Below are positions 49,087-57,032 of a stretch of DNA of 64,000 nt, piece by piece. Origin of the DNA: Sva-07 sp963716235 (lineage in GTDB: Bacteria > Actinomycetota > Acidimicrobiia > Acidimicrobiales > Ilumatobacteraceae); contig CAVQTE010000020.1 in assembly GCA_963716235.1 (NCBI GenBank), positions 434,001 through 498,000 on the forward strand. The letters run 5' to 3'. The notes under the pieces were generated by a model. It was not told the origin of the DNA. It searched no databases and worked only from the letters and a program-made list of their open reading frames with translations. A program made the translations under genes and the position numbers. Numbering within the stretch: position 1 is the stretch's first letter; each line of letters starts with the position of its first letter.

Positions 49087-49716
49087 CACCTCGACGATCA
49101 GCTCTCCGCGCAGCAGCGCGCGTATCGAGTCGATCGCCAGCCGGTGACGCTCGGGCGATTCCGAGCCGCTCTCGGTGAGACCGATCAGGAGGATGCGAAC
49201 GAACTCGACGGCAAGGTCGCGGTCGCCAGGTCGGATCTCGCCCGAGGCCACCCCGGCGTCGACCATCGAGACGAAGAACTCGTCGCGGGCGGTGACGCTG
49301 TGTTCCAGTCGCTCGGCAACCTCGGGAAAGCGGCGCATGTCGGTCCGGACCGTCCCGACGAACAACGCCAACGTCGGATCCTCGACGTTCAACTCGTGCG
49401 CTGCCTCCAATACACCGTCGAGTTGACCCAGGAAGGTCGCCGAGGCTTCGACCGCCTCGACGAACCGTCCGTACACCCGACCTTGCATGTCACGATGCAC
49501 CGCGAGGTAGAGATCGAGCTTGGAATCGACGTAGTGATAGAGGGCCCCCGTAGTGATGCCGGACGCCACTGCGACGTCTTTGTTGGTGACGGCACCGAAG
49601 CCCCGCTCGGCGAACAATCGGCGAGCATTGTCGAGGATCGCCTGCCTCGTATCGGCCGAGTCGGTGGCGGGCGGTCGTCCACGCCGACGAGTCCCCCCGG
49701 GTGCCACATCGACCAT
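49033..49716 (-). CDS. TetR/AcrR-family transcriptional regulator
   Basis: About 227 residues. RQAILDNARRLFAERGFGAV and VTNKDVAVASGITTGALYHYV form the DNA-binding domain, in which TGALYHYV is the recognition helix. The C-terminal region is helical and ends in an acidic tail. Start ATG at 49716 or the adjacent GTG at 49719. It overlaps the convergent GDT1-like gene by 54 bp. A perfect 12-bp palindrome at 49792, 76 bp upstream, may be its operator. Target genes are not known. Confidence 0.85.
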   Translation of the reverse strand: MVDVAPGGTRRRGRPPATDSADTRQAILDNARRLFAERGFGAVTNKDVAVASGITTGALYHYVDSKLDLYLAVHRDMQGRVYGRFVEAVEASATFLGQLDGVLEAAHELNVEDPTLALFVGTVRTDMRRFPEVAERLEHSVTARDEFFVSMVDAGVASGEIRPGDRDLAVEFVRILLIGLTESGSESPERHRLAIDSIRALLRGELIVEVSEPAREHRDAEPGEEHG

Positions 49717-49791
49717 CACGCCAGTATCGCCCTCGGCGGCCGCGCCTCTCCCAGCGGACCGTTCTCGTGATCAACGACGCGACATGCACGA

Positions 49792-49803
49792 GTTCACGTG
49801 AAC
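49792..49803. promoter_or_regulatory. Perfect 12-bp palindrome upstream of the TetR gene
   Basis: GTTCACGTGAAC is its own reverse complement. It lies between adk and the TetR gene, both on the minus strand, and could be an operator. It also forms part of a degenerate copy of the 12915 palindrome, so it may instead be a repeat remnant. Confidence 0.4.
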
Positions 49804-49816
49804 GCCGAGAAGGGGG

Positions 49817-50476
49817 TCAGTTGCGGTTGGCTTCGACGGCCTTGACCAGGCGGACGAACACGTCGTCGGGATGGCCGATGCCGTTGACCACCACGAGACG
49901 GTTCTGGTCGCCGTAGTGCTTGATCAACGGGAAGGTCTGCTCCTCGTACAGGTCGAGTCGACGATTGACCGACTCGGGCGTGTCATCGGCGCGTTGCTTC
50001 ACGTCACCACCACACACGTCGCAGATCCACGGGTCGGGATCGTTACCGCTCGCCGTGTAGTTCGTGCCACAGTCGCGACACACCCGGCGCGCCGAAATCC
50101 GGTCGAGCACGATCTCGCGCGGCACGTTGAGGTCGAGCACGACGTCGATCGGTCGCTCTCCGGCGATGGCATCGAGAGCATCGGCCTGTTCGATCGTGCG
50201 GGGGAAGCCGTCGAGAATGTAACCGCGGGTCGAGGCGTCGGCCGCCGACAGCCGATGGTCGACGAGGCCGATCATGACGTCGTCGCCCACGAGGCCACCG
50301 GCGTCCATGACCTGCTTGGCCATCAGGCCGAGTTCGGTGCGCTCACGGGTCGCGGCGCGCAGCATGTCACCGGTGGAGATGTGCGGAACGACGAAGTGCC
50401 GTGACAATCGCACGCACTGCGTGCCCTTGCCGGCACCCTGTCGCCCGAGGATGATGAGGCGGGCGCCGGGGATCAC
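49817..50476 (-). CDS. adk: Adenylate kinase
   Basis: A 219-residue long-type kinase. The P-loop is LGRQGAGKGTQ, with GRQGAGKGT where most have GPPGAGKGT. GYILDGFPRTIEQADAL is the signature, and the lid has four cysteines (VCRDC ... ICDVC) that bind zinc. Start is GTG at 50474-50476, 7 bp after secY. The usual next gene map is absent downstream. Confidence 0.95.
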   Translation of the reverse strand: MIPGARLIILGRQGAGKGTQCVRLSRHFVVPHISTGDMLRAATRERTELGLMAKQVMDAGGLVGDDVMIGLVDHRLSAADASTRGYILDGFPRTIEQADALDAIAGERPIDVVLDLNVPREIVLDRISARRVCRDCGTNYTASGNDPDPWICDVCGGDVKQRADDTPESVNRRLDLYEEQTFPLIKHYGDQNRLVVVNGIGHPDDVFVRLVKAVEANRN

Positions 50477-50483
50477 GACCGAC

Positions 50484-51806
50484 CTACTTGAGGAATCCCT
50501 CGTAGTTGCGCAACGTGAGCTGGCTGTCGATCTGGCGCATCAACTCGAGTGCGACACCCACCGAGATGAGCACAGCGGTACCGGCAAAGGCGAACGTGCT
50601 GACTCCGGCGATGATGAGCAGGATGTACGGCAGGATCGCGATGATGGCGATGAACACGGCGCCGGGAAGCGTGATGCGGTTGACGGCCTTCGCAAGGTAT
50701 CGCTCGGTCTGCGGGCCGGGGCGAACGCCGGGGATGAAGCCACCCTGGCGGCGAAGCTGGTCGGCCTGGCGGATCGGATCGAATGCAATCGAGTTGTAGA
50801 AGTAGGCGAACGCGATGATCAGCGTGGCGAAGATCGTGATGTACACGAAGTTCTGCGGGTTCACGATGTACTTGTCGACGAAGCTGGCGATGTCACCGCG
50901 CCACCCTTCGCCCGAGCCGAGGAACTGGGTCATGATCACCGGCAACAGCAGGATCGAGCTGGCGAAGATGATCGGGATCACGCCGGACTGGTTGACCTTC
51001 AACGGGATGTACGTGTTCTGGCCACCCATCATCCGGCGACCGACCACACGTTTGGCGAACTGCACCGGGATTCTTCGTTGCCCGAGTTCGACGTACACGA
51101 CGGCCACGATGATGAACAACGTCAGCAGCACCATCGCGACGAACCAGAACGTGCCGTTGAGCTGGAGGATGCTGTAGAAGCCGCCGGGGAGCGATGACAC
51201 GACCGAGGCGAAGATGATCATCGACATGCCGTTGCCGATTCCGCGCTGCGAGATCATCTCGGCCATCCACATCAACACTGCGGTGCCGGCGACGAGAGTG
51301 GGAATGATCAGGTAACCACGAGGCCAGACCCCGTCGGGAAGCAACGGCACCGTCGGTGCGGCGCTCGCAGCCGAGAAGAACGCCGTCCCACGACCGGTGC
51401 CGAAGATGAACACCAGGCCCGTGGCCTGCAACGTGGCGAGACCGATCGTGAGATAACGGGTGTACTGGGTGATCTTGCGTTGGCCGACAGCACCCTCGTT
51501 CTGGAGTTCCTCCAGCTTCGGGATCACGACGCCGAGCACCTGCATGATGATGCTCGCCGTGATGTACGGCATGATGCCGAGCGCGAAGATCGAGAAGCTC
51601 TCGAACGCACCACCGGAGAACAGGTTCAAGAACCCGAGAGCTCCCTGCTGGCCGGCCGATTCACGCAGCTGCTCGATGGCGATGGGGTCGACACCGGGGA
51701 CACGAATGGCGACACCGAACCGATAGACCACGACCATCGCGATGACGAACAGGATCTTGTTCCTGAGGTCATGGACCTTGAAGATGTTCAACAGGCTCGA
51801 GATCAC
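50484..51806 (-). CDS. secY: Preprotein translocase subunit SecY
   Basis: A 440-residue, ten-helix channel of the Sec translocon. IFKVHDLRNKILFVIAMVVV leads into helix 1, GVDPIAIEQL the plug region, and GIMPYITASIIMQVL helix 2. QGGFIPGVRPGPQTERYL is the conserved cytoplasmic loop. Start is GTG. It lies 48 bp after rplO and 7 bp before adk. Confidence 0.97.
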   Translation of the reverse strand: MISSLLNIFKVHDLRNKILFVIAMVVVYRFGVAIRVPGVDPIAIEQLRESAGQQGALGFLNLFSGGAFESFSIFALGIMPYITASIIMQVLGVVIPKLEELQNEGAVGQRKITQYTRYLTIGLATLQATGLVFIFGTGRGTAFFSAASAAPTVPLLPDGVWPRGYLIIPTLVAGTAVLMWMAEMISQRGIGNGMSMIIFASVVSSLPGGFYSILQLNGTFWFVAMVLLTLFIIVAVVYVELGQRRIPVQFAKRVVGRRMMGGQNTYIPLKVNQSGVIPIIFASSILLLPVIMTQFLGSGEGWRGDIASFVDKYIVNPQNFVYITIFATLIIAFAYFYNSIAFDPIRQADQLRRQGGFIPGVRPGPQTERYLAKAVNRITLPGAVFIAIIAILPYILLIIAGVSTFAFAGTAVLISVGVALELMRQIDSQLTLRNYEGFLK

Positions 51807-51854
51807 GCGGGGAGGTCCTTCTTCACGTCGTGCTGCGGTTGGGAGCTGATCGGA

Positions 51855-52367
51855 TCAGCGGTTGGCGAACTGGTTGCCCTTGACCGCCGGTCGTCCGGCC
51901 TTTCCTTCTTCACGGAAGGGAAGTTCGATCAGGGTGACCGTACCGCCTGCGGCCTTCACCGCTGCTTCAGCTGCCGAGGAGATCGCATGGACGTGCAGGT
52001 CGACCTTGGTCGAGATCTCACCGCGGGCGAGCACCTTGACGAACGACTTCTTGCGGACGACACCGTTGGCGACGAGCACCTCGGGATCGACCGTGGAGTC
52101 GCCGGTCTTCTCGACGAGGTCGCCGAGAGTATGCAGGTTGACCGCCTGGTACTCGACACGGAACGGGTTGTTGAACCCCTTCAGTTTCGGGACGCGCTGC
52201 TTGAGCGGTGTCTGGCCGCCTTCGAAGCCGCGCGCAACGGTGTTGCGGGCGCGCTGGCCCTTGCCGCCGCGGCCGGCGGTCTTTCCGCCCTTGCCGCCCG
52301 TACCGCGACCCACCCGCTTGGCGTTCTTCGTGGCGCCTGGCGACGGCGCGAGATCATGGACCTGCAT
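51855..52367 (-). CDS. rplO: 50S ribosomal protein L15
   Basis: A 170-residue L15. It begins MQVHDLAPSPGATKNAKRVG and has the Gly/Lys/Arg-rich GRGTGGKGGKTAGRGGKGQ, then GGQTPLKQRVPKLKGF. The C-terminal half is the folded domain ending RPAVKGNQFANR. It follows rpmD by 2 bp. Confidence 0.97.
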   Translation of the reverse strand: MQVHDLAPSPGATKNAKRVGRGTGGKGGKTAGRGGKGQRARNTVARGFEGGQTPLKQRVPKLKGFNNPFRVEYQAVNLHTLGDLVEKTGDSTVDPEVLVANGVVRKKSFVKVLARGEISTKVDLHVHAISSAAEAAVKAAGGTVTLIELPFREEGKAGRPAVKGNQFANR

Positions 52368-52369
52368 GG

Positions 52370-52573
52370 TCAGCTCTCTTTCTGCGCGGCCGAATCGGCC
52401 ACGTCGATGAGGTGCGGAACCCGGGCGATCATGCCGCGGATCTCCGGCCGGTCAGGCAGCGTGTTCGAGGAGCCGATCTTGCCGAGACCGAGCGCCCGCA
52501 GCGTGCCGCGGTGCTTGGGCTTGGTGCCGATCGACGACTTGACCTGCGTGACGGTGATGGTGGCTTCGCTCAT
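52370..52573 (-). CDS. rpmD: 50S ribosomal protein L30
   Basis: A 67-residue L30. ITVTQVKSSIGTKPKHRGTL and LRALGLGKIGSSNTLPDRPE, then the short MIARVPHLIDV, are family-typical. It overlaps the end of rpsE by 4 bp. Confidence 0.95.
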   Translation of the reverse strand: MSEATITVTQVKSSIGTKPKHRGTLRALGLGKIGSSNTLPDRPEIRGMIARVPHLIDVADSAAQKES

Positions 52574-53220
52574 TCTGCGCTCCCGGCAGTGGCGGCGCCA
52601 GCACCCGAATGGGTCTTCTGACGCTCGTTGTAGGCGTTGAGGAGGCCCTTGGGTACGAACTCCTCGGCCGGCAGACCGCGGCGGGCCGCGATCTGGTCGG
52701 GACGCTGGAGCGACTTGAGCCCGGCGACGGTGGCGCGAGCGACGTTGATGTGGTTGGCCGAACCGAGCGACTTGCAGAGCACGTCGTGCACGCCGGCCTC
52801 TTCGAGAATGACACGGGCAGCGCCGCCGGCGATCACGCCGGTACCTGGTGCGGCAGGCTTCATCATGACCTTGCCGCCACCGGTGGTTCCGAGGACGGGG
52901 TGGATGATCGTGCTGCCGGCCATGGGGACCTCGAAGAGGTTGCGCTTGGCTTCCTCGGTGCCCTTCTGGATGGCGAGCGGGACTTCCTTGGCCTTGCCGT
53001 AGCCGAGTCCGACGCGACCATTGCCGTCGCCGATCACCACGAGGGCGGTGAAGGAGAACCGGCGACCGCCCTTGACCACTTTGGCCACACGGTTGATCGT
53101 GATCACTCGCGACTCGCGCAGACCGCTGTCGTCGCCATCGCGACTGTCACGACCATCACGGCCACCGCCACGACCATCACGGCCACCGCCACGGTTGTCA
53201 TTGTTCATGGGGAACGACAT
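52570..53220 (-). CDS. rpsE: 30S ribosomal protein S5 with a Gly/Arg/Asp repeat N terminus
   Basis: A 216-residue S5. The core has VITINRVAKVVKGGRRFSF, VVIGDGNGRVGLGYGKAKEV, GTGVIAGGAARVILEEAGV and LGSANHINVARATVAGL. The first 38 residues are an added disordered arm with repeated RDGRGGG units, encoded by near-identical 21-nt tandem repeats at about 53143-53200. Such arms are seen in other actinobacteria but vary in length. A start at the second Met (MNNDN) is possible. Confidence 0.95.
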   Translation of the reverse strand: MSFPMNNDNRGGGRDGRGGGRDGRDSRDGDDSGLRESRVITINRVAKVVKGGRRFSFTALVVIGDGNGRVGLGYGKAKEVPLAIQKGTEEAKRNLFEVPMAGSTIIHPVLGTTGGGKVMMKPAAPGTGVIAGGAARVILEEAGVHDVLCKSLGSANHINVARATVAGLKSLQRPDQIAARRGLPAEEFVPKGLLNAYNERQKTHSGAGAATAGSAE

Positions 53221-53588
53221 CAGAACTCCAGTCCTGCTTCACGTGCGGCGGATGCGACGGCGGCAATTCGGCCGTGGTAAGCGAAGCCACCACGGTCGAA
53301 CACGACCTTGTCGACACCTGCAGCCTTGGCGCGCTCGGCGATGAGTTGTCCCACCCGGGCAGCTGCCTCGACGCTGGAGCCGGAGCCCGCTGAACGCAGG
53401 CCGGCTTCGTTCGTCGATGCCGCTGCGAGCGTGGTGCCGGCATCGTCGTCGATCACCTGTACGGACAGGTGCTTGTTCGAACGGAACACCGCCATGCGCG
53501 GACGCGCTGCGGTGCCGTGGATCTTCTTGCGGACACGACGGTGGCGGCGGATTCGGCCACTGCGACGGGCTTCGGCGATCTTGGTCAT
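53220..53588 (-). CDS. rplR: 50S ribosomal protein L18
   Basis: A 122-residue L18 that binds 5S rRNA. RIRRHRRVRKKIHGTAARPR and MAVFRSNKHLSVQVIDDDAG open it, and VVFDRGGFAYHGRIAAVASA closes it. Its stop overlaps the rpsE start by one base. Confidence 0.96.
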   Translation of the reverse strand: MTKIAEARRSGRIRRHRRVRKKIHGTAARPRMAVFRSNKHLSVQVIDDDAGTTLAAASTNEAGLRSAGSGSSVEAAARVGQLIAERAKAAGVDKVVFDRGGFAYHGRIAAVASAAREAGLEF

Positions 53589-53597
53589 GACGCTCCG

Positions 53598-54140
53598 TTA
53601 CTTCTTTCCGGCCTTGCCGGCCTTGCGCAGCACTCGCTCGCCCGCGTAGCGGACACCCTTGCCCTTGTACGGCTCGGGCTTGCGGATACTGCGGATGTTG
53701 GCGGCCACCTGGCCGACCACTTCTTTGTCGATACCCGACACGATGACCTGTGTCTGGACGGGAACCTCGAACGTGATGCCTTCGGGAGCCTTGACGTCGA
53801 CCGAGTGGCTGAACCCGAGGTTCAGACGCAGCAGGCTCGGCCCCTGGGCCTCGGCGCGGTAGCCGACGCCGACGATCTCGAGGTTCTTGGTGAACCCGTC
53901 GGTGACGCCGATGACCATGTTGTTGACGAGGCTGCGGGTGAGCCCGTGCATCGCCTTGGTCTTGTTCTCGTCGTTCGGGCGCTCACACAGGAGTGTGTCG
54001 CCGTCCTGGCTGATGGTGATGGTGCCGGGGATCTCACGCTCGAGCGTGCCCTTGGGCCCCTTCACCGAGATGTTGCGGCCGTCGAGCTTGACGTCGACGC
54101 CTGCTGGCACTGCGATGGGTGCCTTACCGATGCGGGACAT
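53598..54140 (-). CDS. rplF: 50S ribosomal protein L6
   Basis: A 180-residue L6. MSRIGKAPIAVPAGVDVKL, GVGYRAEAQGPSLLRLNLGF and IRKPEPYKGKGVRYAGE are diagnostic of the two L6 domains. The C terminus is Lys/Gly-rich. It precedes rplR by 9 bp. Confidence 0.97.
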   Translation of the reverse strand: MSRIGKAPIAVPAGVDVKLDGRNISVKGPKGTLEREIPGTITISQDGDTLLCERPNDENKTKAMHGLTRSLVNNMVIGVTDGFTKNLEIVGVGYRAEAQGPSLLRLNLGFSHSVDVKAPEGITFEVPVQTQVIVSGIDKEVVGQVAANIRSIRKPEPYKGKGVRYAGERVLRKAGKAGKK

Positions 54141-54173
54141 GTCGTTCCTACTTCTCCTTCGATCCGGTCCGGG

Positions 54174-54575
54174 TCACCAGACGTAACACATGACCTCGCC
54201 GCCGACGTTGCGCTTGCGCGCCTCGCGGTCGGTCATGAGGCCGTGGGAGGTGGACAGGACGGCCACACCGAGGCCGCCGAGAACTCGGGGGACGGTGCCG
54301 GCGTTGCGATACACGCGCAGACCCGGCGTCGAGATGCGACGCAGGCCCATGATCGTGCGATCACGATCGGGCGAGTACTTCATCTGGATCGTGAGCACCT
54401 CACCGACACCCCTGGGTGACGGCGCGGTCTCGAAGCTCTCGATGTAGCCCTCCTTGCGGAGGACCTCGGCGAGCGCGACCTTCTGCTTGGACGAGGGCAT
54501 GCGCACCTCGTCGTGCTTGGCGGTGTTCGCGTTACGAACACGCGTGAGCATGTCGGCGATGGGATCGGTCATCAT
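54174..54575 (-). CDS. rpsH: 30S ribosomal protein S8
   Basis: A 133-residue S8. DPIADMLTRVRNANTAKHDE begins it, and LRVYRNAGTVPRVLGGLGVA and ISTSHGLMTDREARK-like text (LSTSHGLMTDREARKRNVGG) end it before VMCYVW. It lies 13 bp after the S14 gene. Confidence 0.97.
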   Translation of the reverse strand: MMTDPIADMLTRVRNANTAKHDEVRMPSSKQKVALAEVLRKEGYIESFETAPSPRGVGEVLTIQMKYSPDRDRTIMGLRRISTPGLRVYRNAGTVPRVLGGLGVAVLSTSHGLMTDREARKRNVGGEVMCYVW

Positions 54576-54588
54576 GATGGTTGTCTCC

Positions 54589-54774
54589 TCACCAGCTCGA
54601 CTTCGTCAGACCGGGGATCTCGCCGGCGTGTGCGAGCTCTCGCAGGCACAAGCGGCAGAGGCCGAACTTGCGGTAGACCGAACGGGCGCGGCCGCAGCGG
54701 CGGCAGCGTGTGTAGCCGCGAACCTTGAACTTCGGCTTCGCGTTGGCCTTGTTGATCAGTGCTTTCTTTGCCAT
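54589..54774 (-). CDS. rpsN: 30S ribosomal protein S14, zinc-binding type Z
   Basis: A 61-residue S14. Two C-x2-C pairs (RCRRCGR and LCRLCLRE) bind zinc, which defines the short C-plus form. It begins MAKKALINKANAKPKFKVRG and ends GEIPGLTKSSW. The zinc-free alternative S14 is not in the window. Confidence 0.96.
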   Translation of the reverse strand: MAKKALINKANAKPKFKVRGYTRCRRCGRARSVYRKFGLCRLCLRELAHAGEIPGLTKSSW

Positions 54775-54788
54775 GTCGTCGCCTCAGT

Positions 54789-55418
54789 TCACTTCTTGCC
54801 GCCGTAGCGAGGGCCACGGTTCTTCTTCTTGCGAGGCTCGTTGTCGGCGTCGGCGCCCTTCTTGAAGGGGAAGCCGTACGCCTCGAGGAGGGCCTTGCCG
54901 GTGTCGTTGTCGTGCGCGGTCGTCACGATCGTGACGTCCATACCACGGGGTTGGTCGGCCTTGTCCGGGTCGATCTCGGCGAACATCGTCTGCTCGTTGA
55001 GCCCGAACGTGTAGTTGCCGTGGCCGTCCCACGAGTTCGCCGGCAGACCGCGGAAGTCGCGGATGCGAGGGATGGCAACCGAGATCAGGCGGTCGAGGAA
55101 CTCCCACATGCGGTCACCGCGCAGGGTGACCTTCACGCCGATGGCCTGGCCCTCACGGAGCTTGAAGTTGGCGATCGAGGTGCGGGCCTTGGTGACGACG
55201 GGTTTCTGGCCCGAGATCATGGTGAGGTCGGCGACGCAGCCTTCGATGAGCGACGGCTGGCCGGCAGCGCGGCCGACGCCCATGTTGATCACGATCTTTT
55301 CGAGGTTCGGCACCTGCATGACGTTCTGGATGCCCAGATCCTCCTGCAGCTTGGCCTTGATCTCGTCGTTGTAGCGCGCCTTCAAGCGCGGGATGTCAGT
55401 CGCTGTTGCGGTGCTCAT
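54789..55418 (-). CDS. rplE: 50S ribosomal protein L5
   Basis: A 209-residue L5, binding 5S rRNA and P-site tRNA. ARYNDEIKAKLQEDLGIQNV, MISGQKPVVTKARTSIANFK and GRGMDVTIVTTA-like text (PRGMDVTIVTTAHDNDTGKA) are family features. The C terminus carries a short lysine-rich addition (RKKKNRGPRYGGKK). Its start overlaps the rplX stop by 4 bp. Confidence 0.96.
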   Translation of the reverse strand: MSTATATDIPRLKARYNDEIKAKLQEDLGIQNVMQVPNLEKIVINMGVGRAAGQPSLIEGCVADLTMISGQKPVVTKARTSIANFKLREGQAIGVKVTLRGDRMWEFLDRLISVAIPRIRDFRGLPANSWDGHGNYTFGLNEQTMFAEIDPDKADQPRGMDVTIVTTAHDNDTGKALLEAYGFPFKKGADADNEPRKKKNRGPRYGGKK

Positions 55419-55720
55419 CCGATGACCTCTCCGCTCGGGCGGGCGATGCGCACCTTGGTGCCGTCGTCCTTGGTCTGATAGCCAACGCGAACCTTCTTGC
55501 CCTTGTGCACCAACATCACGTTGCTGGCGTCGAGCGGCATGTCCTTTTCGATGATGCCGCCCGCGTCGTTGGCGCGCTGGGCCTTCTGATGCTTCGACGC
55601 CACGTTGACGCCGTTCACGATGATCTTGTTGGTCTTCGGGAAGACGAAGGCGATCTCGCCCTGCTTGCCCTTGTCTTTGCCGGTGATCACCTCGACGGTG
55701 TCACCCTTCTTGAGCTTCAT
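55415..55720 (-). CDS. rplX: 50S ribosomal protein L24
   Basis: A 101-residue L24 of the KOW fold. KLKKGDTVEVITGKDKGKQG is the KOW motif; VNGVNVASKHQKAQRANDAG and EKDMPLDASNVMLVHKGKK follow. It lies one base after rplN. Confidence 0.96.
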   Translation of the reverse strand: MKLKKGDTVEVITGKDKGKQGEIAFVFPKTNKIIVNGVNVASKHQKAQRANDAGGIIEKDMPLDASNVMLVHKGKKVRVGYQTKDDGTKVRIARPSGEVIG

Positions 55721-55721
55721 C

Positions 55722-56090
55722 TCACAACACCTCCGGTGCCAGCGACACGATTCGCATGAACTTGCGGTCGCGCAGTTCGCGCCCGACCGGGCCGAAGATG
55801 CGGGTGCCGCGGGGCGTGAGGTCGTCCTTGATGAGCACGGCAGCGTTCTCGTCGAAGCGGATGTAGCTGCCGTCGGGACGGCGCTTCTCCTTCTTCACGC
55901 GAACGACGACGCACTTCACGACTTCGCCCTTCTTGACGGCCGCACCCGGAATCGCGTCCTTGACCGTGGCGACGAAGATGTCGCCGATCGAGGCGTAGCG
56001 GCGACGGGTACCGCCGAGGACTTTGATGCACAGCACTTCTTTGGCGCCCGAGTTGTCGGCGACGCGAAGGCGGGACTCCTGCTGGATCAT
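55722..56090 (-). CDS. rplN: 50S ribosomal protein L14
   Basis: A 122-residue L14. MIQQESRLRVADNSGAKEVL, GTRRRYASIGDIFVATVKDA and VVRVKKEKRRPDGSYIRFDE identify it; it ends KFMRIVSLAPEVL. The ATG overlaps the rpsQ stop by 4 bp. Confidence 0.97.
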   Translation of the reverse strand: MIQQESRLRVADNSGAKEVLCIKVLGGTRRRYASIGDIFVATVKDAIPGAAVKKGEVVKCVVVRVKKEKRRPDGSYIRFDENAAVLIKDDLTPRGTRIFGPVGRELRDRKFMRIVSLAPEVL

Positions 56091-56302
56091 TTGGCCCTCT
56101 CGAGGATGTCGGTGATCCGCCAGCGCTTGTTCTTGCTGAGCGGACGGGTCTCCATCACGCGGACCTTGTCACCGACGTTGGCGTCGTTGGTCTCGTCGTG
56201 GACGTAGAGCTTCTTGGTGCGCACGATGAACTTGTTGTACTTGGCGTGGCGCACACGATCGACGACGGCCACGACGACCGTCTTGTCCATCGCGTTCGAC
56301 AC
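56087..56302 (-). CDS. rpsQ: 30S ribosomal protein S17, N terminus displaced by a probable frameshift
   Basis: The open frame from GTG 56302 codes 71 residues: SNAMDKTVVVAVVDRVRHAK, KYNKFIVRTKKLYVHDETND and RPLSKNKRWRITDILE are clear S17. The family needs about 12 more N-terminal residues. These are present just upstream in this frame as RAARKVREGTVV with no start codon, while ATG 56374-56376 begins MPDSTPTTTETPEH in the adjacent frame. Joining them by adding one base near 56335 gives a 96-residue S17 of normal actinobacterial form. The lesion is therefore probably a one-base deletion or base-call error. The coordinates given are those of the intact frame. Confidence 0.85.
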   Translation of the reverse strand: MSNAMDKTVVVAVVDRVRHAKYNKFIVRTKKLYVHDETNDANVGDKVRVMETRPLSKNKRWRITDILERAK

Positions 56303-56387
56303 GACCGTTCCCTCGCGGACCTTCCTGGCGGCGCGTGCTCGGGGGTCTCGGTTGTCGTTGGTGTTGAGTCAGGCATGTCAGTCACCG

Positions 56388-56600
56388 TCACTGTCCGGCC
56401 TCGGCCGCAGCGATCTCACGCTGACGGATGAGGGTGTTGATACGAGCGACCTGCTTGCGCACCTTGCCGATTTCGGCGGTGTTCTCGAGCTGGCCGGTCG
56501 CGTTGCGGAAACGCAGGTTGAGCGCCTCCTGCTTGGTGGCCCTGAGTTCGTCGATCAGTTCGCCGAGGCTGAGTTCGACGAGGTCGTTCTTCTTGGCCAT
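56388..56600 (-). CDS. rpmC: 50S ribosomal protein L29
   Basis: A 70-residue helical protein at the peptide exit. VELSLGELIDELRATKQEAL and NLRFRNATGQLENTAEIGKV, then KQVARINTLIRQRE, are typical. It lies one base after rplP and 11 bp before the rpsQ ATG at 56376. Confidence 0.96.
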   Translation of the reverse strand: MAKKNDLVELSLGELIDELRATKQEALNLRFRNATGQLENTAEIGKVRKQVARINTLIRQREIAAAEAGQ

Positions 56601-56601
56601 G

Positions 56602-57018
56602 TCAGATCTCCTCCTCGCGAGTGATGATGCGGGCCTTGATGGGAAGCTTCTGGATCGCCTTGTTGAGGGCTTCCTTGGCGAGGTCTTCGTTCGGGTACGA
56701 CAGCTCGAAGAGCGTGCGTCCGGGCTTGACGACAGCGACCCAGAATTCCGGGTTGCCCTTGCCGGAGCCCATGCGGGTCTCGGCGGGCTTCTTCGTGACC
56801 GGCTTGTCCGGGAACACGTTGATCCACACCTTGCCGCCGCGCTTGATCGAGCGGGTCATGGCGATACGGGCAGCTTCGATCTGGCGGGCGGTGAGCCAGC
56901 CCGGCTCGAGCGCCTGGATCCCGTATTCACCGAAGTTCAGGCCGGAGCCGCCCTTCGTCAGGCCCTTGGTGCGGCCGCGATGGTGCTTGCGATGGGCGAC
57001 CTTGCGAGGCATCAGCAT
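56602..57018 (-). CDS. rplP: 50S ribosomal protein L16
   Basis: A 138-residue L16. MLMPRKVAHRKHHRGRTKGL, ARIAMTRSIKRGGKVWINVF and PVTKKPAETRMGSGKGNPEF are the family landmarks. The MLMPRK start at 57018 is standard; a second ATG follows at 57012. Confidence 0.97.
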   Translation of the reverse strand: MLMPRKVAHRKHHRGRTKGLTKGGSGLNFGEYGIQALEPGWLTARQIEAARIAMTRSIKRGGKVWINVFPDKPVTKKPAETRMGSGKGNPEFWVAVVKPGRTLFELSYPNEDLAKEALNKAIQKLPIKARIITREEEI

Positions 57019-57032
57019 GGTTCGGTCCCCTT

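Noticed and set aside
53135..53205. Short tandem repeats resembling a CRISPR array
   Set aside because: They are in frame, encode the S5 N-terminal arm and have no spacers.
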